Below are positions 57,168 to 64,000 of a stretch of DNA of 64,000 nt, in pieces (the stretch's first letter is position 1; the number at the start of each line of letters is the position of its first letter). Made by a program: the position numbers and the translations under genes. This stretch comes from Bryoerythrophyllum caledonicum (lineage: Eukaryota; Streptophyta; Bryopsida; Pottiales; Pottiaceae). Location: NCBI GenBank assembly GCA_963971425.1, contig OZ020519.1, forward strand, positions 11,920,028-11,984,027. Reading direction: 5' to 3'. The notes beneath the pieces were generated by a model. The model was not told where the DNA came from and searched no databases. It worked only from the letters and a program-made list of their open reading frames with translations.

Positions 57168-57440
57168 ACGAACGTGGTGGCTTTATCAGTATGTAGGGGG
57201 CCATCTACTGTATATGGTCACGTACTTCACTCTTAGAATACAACAAGTGTAATAGAATGTGATTCTTTTGCTGGATTGTAAGACATTTCTAAGAAGTCAA
57301 TGCCCTCTAACATTATCACTCTTCTCTAATACAATTGACTCTTTGACACTGGCTAGGAGAGGTTACACTCAGATTATGTGAACTCTGTATTCATAACCTT
57401 GAACTAACCAATTCTCTATTATAAATCTTCCTTCTTGATC

Positions 57441-57690
57441 CCAACCTCTGGATGTGCGACGAGATCATCATGTTTGCTTTGTAGAATTCGTCTCACGCTG
57501 GCACCGCATATCGTCAACGGCCTTTACAAGCAAGTTAGGTTAGAAGCACAATTTGGTAGAATCTTACTTGGAAAGATTACTGATGTTGACTTCACAGGCG
57601 GAGAGATCAACTCGCATTCCTCGAGTGTAATCCGTTTTCTGAAGTCAAGAGCAGGCCTTTAGTTTTGGTTTCAGAGTTTTAGCCAGATTT
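57441..57690 (+). other. Open stretch of unknown meaning after MTPSL copy 2
   Basis: Within about 57435-57662 a frame reads RLEAQFGRILLGKITDVDFTGGEINSHSSS. It starts near the end of the duplicated unit. I do not recognise it, and it may be chance. Confidence 0.2.
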
Positions 57691-57699
57691 GGCCAGAGT

Positions 57700-58700
57700 G
57701 GCGACACAAAATTTTTGACGATCGCAAGTTTGGCGACACAAAGTTTCTCTTGAAACCATACAAAACCAAATTTTCTCCGTAAATATCCATTTTGGAGAAT
57801 TCATATCTATAAACATAGATTTGTACATTTTTTTTTGGCGACAAGTAGGAGTCCTCATTGTTCATTAGTGATACGATGAAATTTTGCATGGCTACCGTGT
57901 ACGTCAGTTCCACGTGACATGATCGTCACTTATGACGAAGTTCTGACCACGTGGCAATGCTATCTCGTCCTGGGCTGTTCCTTGGGAGTTATTCCAACTT
58001 CCATCGGTTAGGACATATAAAAAAAACCAATTCGGTTAGAGGAGACCAAGAAAAGGACATGCTCGCCATCAGTCTCCAGGCACCAGAGGAAGGTCAGGCG
58101 ACTCGGTGAGGAGAACCAGGTTTGTTTCAGGCTAGCGGGAGAGAAGAGAGGTCTAGGACGAAATGTACACCCGGTTTTTTCTCATGCAGTAAAATCAGTT
58201 ACGTAATATTTCTAGAGTAAGGAGCGGAGAAGGAATAAAAGTTCTTTCTTAGGGTTTCATCTGGTTCCATTGCCGGGACCTCGAGTAGAACGAATTTATT
58301 CAAGGGTGAGAGCAAAGTGAACATTTCTGGATATTATCGAAAAGTGTTGTGAGGTGATGGATAATGGTAGTGAAGCTGAGACCTTCGCCGATTACGTTGC
58401 ACGAGTTGAACTATTTCATTCGTACCACCACCGATTTTAAGCCCTACTTCAACTCCAGCGAGTGGGAGGGAGTCAAGCGCCATTTTTTGATCCTAAGCGA
58501 CGCCATCAAGACAGCCCAGTGGTCATCAACTCACGAACTGGCTTTTAACGGGCTCTGTAGTGAGCTTAAGCGAGTGGTGTTGGCATCATCGAGGCTTAAT
58601 GGGGGAAAGCTATTTTGCGAGCGTAGAGTTGCGAGCGGAGAGCGGCGAGCCTTGGTTCGCGAGCCCAGAGCGCAAAAAGTAGAGAGTTTAAGGAAAAAAA
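57700..58700 (+). mobile_element. Probable 5' end of an LTR retrotransposon (fossil fragment)
   Basis: TGGTTCCATTGCCGGGAC at about 58270 resembles the primer-binding region that follows the 5' LTR of plant Ty3/Gypsy elements. An LTR-like stretch with a TATA (near 58014) precedes it, and a short gag-like open region (about 58364-58600) follows. No second LTR or pol part is present. It looks truncated and broken, and its age is unknown. The last 80 bp match 20937-21019 inverted. Confidence 0.4.
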
Positions 58701-58705
58701 GGTAA

Positions 58706-59340
58706 AGCTTACAGAAATTTAAAATTAAAGCTAAAGGAAAAGTAAAAGTGAACATTTAGGATAGGGTCCTATAGCCGTGGAAATTGGACTAGATCTGAGA
58801 TTGAAGTGCTATTAAGATGTACTAAATTGCCACTAGAAGTGAAATTAGAGTAGGGACTGACCGATGAAATGGGTATTACTACCCTATGACCGTGGATGAA
58901 TTGTGTTTTGATGAAAATAATTCTTTGCACAAAAAGAGGAGAGAAAAGTTGGATTCCAAATACAATTTCAACTAGTTATTCATCAAGACTTATAAAAATC
59001 CAACGAATAAGTGAGATTAAAAGAGGGAGACTCTGAATTTGAATTAAGTAGAAATGCATGAAAAGGAAAACAATCGCACCAATCACACAGTTATATAGTC
59101 AAGGTAGAGAGACATGAGATGCATTCTAGTATCAACAATCAAACGTTGATTTCATTGCAAAAATCTTCACTTCACCTTAAAAATAGGAAATTGTGTCAAT
59201 TCTTGCTCAAGGGAATGATCAATGGCACCGTCACCTGCATAGAATATACACATCTTCAATGTAATGAATGGTACAAAAACAACATTGTCTGTCTATTAAA
59301 AGCTCTCAGTGTACACAGAAAGAGACTTCATTGGTTTTGG
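58706..59340. other. AT-rich non-coding DNA
   Basis: No gene, RNA or repeat is recognised here. Confidence 0.4.
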
Positions 59341-60140
59341 CTTCTACGACTGTCTCCGCTTTGTGCTTCTTGCAAGCTGAACATCGAATTTCAAAGCTGG
59401 AGGATCACCAATGCAATTGTTTAAACCCCTTTGTCTCAACAAAAGTCAACATGAAAACTTTCATAAAAATTACACTACAATATCCTCTTCCTTAGAAAAA
59501 GACGACATGATAACTTTCATGAAAACTACAGTCTAATATCCATCACAACACAATCTCTAATGCTCCGATTGCATGAAACCCTAGCTCTGATGCTGCAAAG
59601 AGATGATCTCAACTCAAAAAGCTGAAGATCATCAATGCCACCATAAACTCATGTTCCACAACCATAAGTGAGATGTGACATAAAGAAACACAACTTTGAA
59701 ATTTACCGTAAAGAGGACGGAGTCATCGTACAAATAACAATGCACAAGCCGTTGATGATCCAACGGTTGATCTGCATTGCTCGCCTTCACCTAACCAGAT
59801 TTGAAGCAATTGATAGTGCAACTGATGAGCTCGCTGGGAGGAATGCCTTCAACATAATTCTGTCTTTCTCTCACTCTAGACACATACCTGTTCTCTCAAC
59901 ATTCTTTGTCCAGACTTGGTGTCAATCTTAGCATCCCGCAGAAGCTCGGCGTCCTTCTCTGACCTCACAACGGCGAAGTCCAGGGCGTCTATGATGCTAA
60001 TGAACAACGACGTCTTCTCCACGTCCTCGCCCTTGCCTGCATTCTTTCCACAACGCGCACCACCGCGCTTGACCTCCGAGACGCCGATGTCTCCGCCCCG
60101 AGGGACGTTGGTCTCAACCCCTCAACCCCAGGCGTTCAGT
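59340..60140 (-). CDS. Unidentified spliced coding candidate
   Basis: On the minus strand, about 60130-59912 reads ETNVPRGGDIGVSEVKRGGARCGKNAGKGEDVEKTS, then FISIIDALDFAVVRSEKDAELLRDAKIDTKSG, ending at a good donor AACAG/GTATGTGT. It is more GC-rich than its surroundings. A further possible exon (about 59870-59800) reads NYVEGIPPSELISCTINCFKSG before CTG/GTTAGG, and another scrap lies near 59370 (DPPALKFDVQLARSTKRRQ). The 28-base gap between the first two is too short for a normal intron, so the model is unsure. I do not recognise the protein. Confidence 0.35.
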
Positions 60141-60238
60141 TACAGTTACGCAACAAAGCATTAGATGAATTTTAAAGAATAGGGTTTGGCAAAATTGGAA
60201 AAGCTTCTAAAAAAATAAATTTTTCTTAGTCCTAGTGA

Positions 60239-62437
60239 TTACAACTTCTTTCCAGCCTTCGCGGCCTCAGTTGGGGTACTAGTCCTAAGCTAGTCGACGG
60301 CGTGGACAACACTTTGGAGCTCTTCCCATATTGCTTTGTACACCATATGCTGTCGGCTCACCCTAGACTGGCCCTCAAATGCTTCCGCTACTACATCAAT
60401 GCTACGGCAAACAAGAGAAATGAGCGTAAAAACATACATCAGCTCATTACTTACTAGATGAAAAACAATCCTAGAAATTAGTACTTACAATTGATAAATT
60501 AAAAAAGATCCATGGCAGGAAATGTACCACGCGTTACGTACATCAATTAAAATGACACAAACAACTTTTATGCTAAATCTAATACCCTAAACCCCAAATA
60601 AAATACAGTGGAGGTCCACATTCTGGTGGAAATAAAACCAATTACCTGACGTTGTTGTGAAGTGATTGTGTACATGATGTGAAAACATATATATATATTG
60701 AAAAATAGGGGGTATTGAATGGTCTAGGCCAACAGTGAAGATATGACTAGTGGATTCATCCTCAACCACACGGTCATACTTTACCGGGGCGAACCTTATC
60801 TTAGAAATTATTCCTGCATCTTGTCACTAGCTCAGGGTTCAAGAGCATCAACCGGCTGTTACACTACTAGAGTTTCAGTAGTCCCTAGGACCACGCGTCA
60901 CACTAACCGTTCAGGCAGTCTACGGGAATCGAACTCTGAATCAGTTTAGTATGGCGGAGCGCTCAGCCAGCCCGCTCAGCCGTGATCGATGTGCAAAGAT
61001 ATCATCCAGTAGATATAAAGACTTTGTTATATTAGGATTATCCAAAATATGTAAAAAACCAATCACGATTGGTAATATGTTTATAAGTTTGGGATATGTT
61101 ATAATAGTTGGTAAATTAGTTTGAAAGTTGATATGAAAGGGTTTTTTTGTACGTTTTTGTTAAATTAGTTCAAGTCTTTGGATTATTTAGGACTTAAATT
61201 TTTGATGTTAAGCTTTGAGATAAAGTTTTGGGCTTAAAGTTTAGAGTTTAGTTCTAAATATTTAAATTGAAAAGATAGAATTGGATATGTAAAAGATAGT
61301 GTAAAAAATATAGAATGATATAGCAAGGGATAGAAGGATAAGAAGGAGGTGGCAAATGATAGAAGAAGGTGGCAAGGGATGGAAGAGGATGGATTTTGGA
61401 TGAAAGTCCTCCTCTCATTCGCCGATTCTCATGACCAATGAGAATCAAGGGGGCTATCCGCAGCCTTATCAAGCGTTTCACCAACTTTAAAGGGGGCATC
61501 TGATCAAGGGAGGCCAAATTCGAGTAGTTTGGATTTTGGGCTATACTTTGGATACAAAAAACATAGGATTTGGAGTTGGCGTTAAGAAGTTGTGAGCGTT
61601 TGACGTTAGGGGGCGATTTGGGAACCTACTGCCACTCTTTTGAGCATCCTAGGAGTTTCAAGAAAGCTTTTGGAAATCGGAAAAAGTAGGTGCAAAGGTG
61701 TTTTTAAGCTCTACTTTTTGCATAGAAGAATTGAGGGATTTAAAGCTTTTATGAAGGAGATATTTGGAGTCAAACAAGACACATGTATTTTATGAGGCTG
61801 TAAGTATACCCCTTTGTTGTTGGTCACGGATTTCACCATATTTTCGGCTTGGAGGCGAATTTTTGGCTAAGATTTTCTAGAAAGGTTCATTTGTATGTTG
61901 GCAAATAGCATCTTAAATTTTGTCACGTTTGGAGTTTTGGTTTGAAAGTTATGGATATTTTTGTACATGGATGTTGAAGAACAAGGGTTTGAAGAGGCTG
62001 TTGATATTTTTGCAATATCTCAAGATCTAAGACATGCCAATAGTTGATATTTTGTGTGCTAGTCAAATATAGTAGAGCAGTCCTACTGGAGAAGTTTGGT
62101 GGCATTTGGACGGTTAGATTGTGAGCTACAAGATCTTAGGGCTCGGGTTTGTTCCCCTTTCTAAGATTTGTGAATTTTACATAGTTTTCTTTGATAGTTG
62201 GAATTTCTTGTCCTAAAATGACTTGTATATTGAAGTGATTGTCTTTTAAAAAGGACAATCTCTCTCTATAAAATTATTTTTTTGGAGTTATACTTTATAA
62301 GAACTTGGTTGAGTAAAAGGTGCAGCCAGAAACACAGTATTTTCTTGAGACACAAGCTCTCTGCCACGACAACGTGATGCCCATCACTATAAGCATCAAC
62401 TACCGAAACAACCTGCGCTTGCAATGACTCCTTAATC
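60239..62437 (-). pseudogene. BolA-like (BOLA4-type) gene remnant, two exons
   Basis: The 3' exon (about 60401 to 60239) follows a TTGCCGTAG acceptor and reads [36 protein letters not shown], then an in-frame TAG, then LRTSTPTEAAKAGKKL and a stop. This is the C-terminal half of plant BOLA4-type proteins (family form: [26 protein letters not shown]). The 5' exon (about 62437 to 62380) follows a GGTTTTCAG acceptor and reads IKESLQAQVVSVVDAYSDGHHV, the matching N-terminal half (DAYGDGRHV in relatives). The exons do not join cleanly in frame with the donors I can see. With the TAG, this suggests a decayed copy. Intact BOLA4 proteins act with monothiol glutaredoxins in organellar iron-sulphur handling. 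Confidence 0.65.
60700..60985 (-). mobile_element. tRNA-derived SINE
   Basis: Read on the minus strand, an A-box-like GGCTGAGCGCTCCG is followed about 30 bp later by a B box AGTTCGATTCC, matching the tRNA consensus GGTTCGANTCC at ten of eleven sites. The sequence cannot fold as a complete tRNA, and a non-tRNA body of some 200 bp follows, ending near an AT-rich TATATATATA tail. It lies inside the BOLA4-like intron. Confidence 0.5.
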
Positions 62438-64000
62438 TGAAAACCAATATACAAATCAGTGACTACGGTGAGAGAAGCAAGCGGAACCTATGATAATATT
62501 CACGTCATCAAACAACTTCAAATCCTTTGTACCCAAGATCCTTTGTAATAAGAAACTAAAAACACTTCCGAGGCTGGATTACAAGAGGAAACTTAATCGA
62601 CAGTGTTGGCATTGAATTACATAAATCAAGAAACTAAACACGATGTATTTGTTTAGTTTATATGTTCATTGAGACTTTGTGCTTTATAGTTGTTGCAGTA
62701 ATACGCTCTTCAGGTCCTATTCTTGCTAATTTATAAGAATTCCTATAGAATTGATAGTTGATTTTCTAAAAAGCTTCTCATGTACAATCATTTGTGCTTG
62801 CCACTATTGTCGGATACAATTTTTTTTTTATAGTGCTTGGAAACTTTGAGATATTTTGGAATAAATTTTTTTCATTCAATAATTATTTTATTGGAAAAAT
62901 CTCAAAGGAATTCAGTTGTTCATTTTTAAATACAAAATCATATGTCATACTGTGTAGGAACATTGCAAAGTAGCAAAATTGTTCTATCTCATCTAAATAA
63001 ATGCATAAAGCGGCATCCATTGTCATTTGAATGTCAATGAAAACTTGATGCTTTTGATAGGATCGATGGGATTCAAAAACCTATATTCTACCTCGACCCT
63101 TAAAAGACGAAGTCTTTTTTTAAGGGATATAGATTTTCACTTTGTCTGCAATTATCTTTCAAATCCTATGATTAAACCTCACAAAACATGTACTACATCA
63201 TATCATATACAATTAGAAGAAGATACAATAACTACATTCTTAAAATGTTCACCTTCTCAATTTCTATGGAATGGAGTAGCCGAGTAATTTTAATAAGCAC
63301 AAAGTTTAAATCTGTTTAGATGGAATTTAAAATTGAACAATGTTTGTTTAAAATTTGTACATAATGTTATAAAGTTTGTAATTGTATTTTTTTCAAAGAT
63401 GTAGTGTTCATTGGAGAAGAAACAACCAGACACATTTGAGAATCAAGTCAAATCCCCAACTGCTAACAACTTCTAAAAAACTTATGTTCCGCTCTAGAAA
63501 TTACATCTACTCTTTGTACAGTACTTACTACTTATGACCTCTAACAGTAAATAAATACTATGCTTTCAATTCTATCACATCACTTTGAAATAAATATGAA
63601 ATACACATTTTGCTTTGTAACATTATCTAATATACTAATTGCAAACTCTTACATAATATGTCAAAGGTAGTACATTGTTGCTTGAAAAAAATATTTCACG
63701 TCAAAAGTCATAACATAGCAGTGGTGAAATTTATCGGATCTTATGAGTTTGCACAGATTTTAAATAAGTGCCAAATACAACTTAAATCATGATACTTTAT
63801 TTCAAGGATAAGTGTAGTAACACTATAAATCACTTTGTAGCAAATACGGGAATATCCAAGGATAAACATAAGTGGTATGCCTTGCAGTACACCCCTATAC
63901 CTCATTGCATTGCAACAGGCTAAATTGTACTCCTATGTAATAATCCACAATACGATACATTTTGGACATGAAAATAGATTTATAGTGTTACTATACTTAA
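62438..64000. other. AT-rich DNA without recognised genes
   Basis: An upstream exon of the BOLA4-like gene could lie here but none was found. The largest ORF (63027-63287) resembles nothing I know and has the composition of its AT-rich surroundings. Confidence 0.4.

Larger units (their letters stand above)
54990..57440 (+). repeat. Tandem duplication, copy 2 (MTPSL gene plus flanks)
   Basis: This matches 31539-31834 plus 51797-53885 of copy 1 in the same order and orientation. It keeps the unoccupied target of the big Harbinger (TTGCTTCAGCAGGCTTCAG, about 55543-55561), and carries its own MITE at a site that is empty in copy 1. Confidence 0.88.

Noticed and set aside
60920-60985. A tRNA gene
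   Set aside because: A and B boxes are present, but no complete cloverleaf or acceptor stem can be formed, and a SINE-like body follows.
63027-63287. An 86-residue plus-strand ORF as a gene
   Set aside because: AT-rich, no recognised motif, no promoter or splice context.

Overview
The window reads as nuclear DNA of a non-seed land plant, with a bryophyte (perhaps a liverwort) favoured and a lycophyte or fern possible. The reasons are plant-type CCCTAAA telomere-like repeats (about 12.19-12.33 kb), remnants of a plant BOLA4-type gene, and above all two intronless, GC-rich microbial-type terpene synthase-like (MTPSL) genes with plastid-transit-like N-termini, a class known from bryophytes, lycophytes and ferns but not seed plants. 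The species itself cannot be read from the sequence.

Region 1 (1-17.3 kb) is the most unusual part. A spliced minus-strand gene with a ParB-like 'INGHHS' motif (1.64-5.93 kb) is followed downstream by an FCP1/NIF-like phosphatase-fold gene (0.23-1.43 kb). Divergent from them lies a plus-strand DUF7869-type, RNase H-like transposase gene (13.5-16.4 kb). About 34 copies of a near-perfect palindrome (13-bp arms around one central base, half-site close to CACTTTAGCTCGA) are scattered through the non-coding parts of this region. I noticed none in an exon and none after about 17.3 kb. Upstream of each of the two larger genes the palindromes form a regular array, with a period of 52-53 bp at 6823-7111 and 46-47 bp at 12946-13253. 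A third type recurs as pairs or triplets about 70 bp apart. Arm sequences differ between arrays but change on both sides together, so dyad symmetry is being kept. I read this as a large, decaying, possibly undescribed DNA-transposon-like unit with its own binding-site arrays.

Region 2 (17.3-31.5 kb) is old repeat DNA: a 65-bp degenerate tandem array, a decayed SWIM-finger gene, and a fossil Ty3/Gypsy element split by a 4.3-kb CACTA-like insertion that carries 187-bp tandem repeats.

Region 3 (31.5-57.4 kb) is a tandem duplication of an MTPSL gene with its promoter. Copy 1 took a PIF/Harbinger element (31835-51793, TSD TCA) about 480 bp upstream of its start codon. That Harbinger was in turn hit by a 14.6-kb hAT element (36138-50699, TSD ACCAACGA) exactly at the last codon of its transposase. 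The hAT carries a RING/coiled-coil gene, a kinase-like gene and four ATCCGC minisatellite arrays besides its transposase. Copy 2 instead holds a 390-bp MITE of the same Harbinger family. Each copy keeps the other's empty site, so both insertions are younger than the duplication. The two enzymes are identical in the transit-like region but differ at 19 residues in the catalytic part.

Region 4 (57.4-64 kb) holds a probable LTR-element 5' fragment, an unidentified spliced coding candidate, a two-exon BOLA4-like pseudogene with a tRNA-derived SINE in its intron, and AT-rich DNA.
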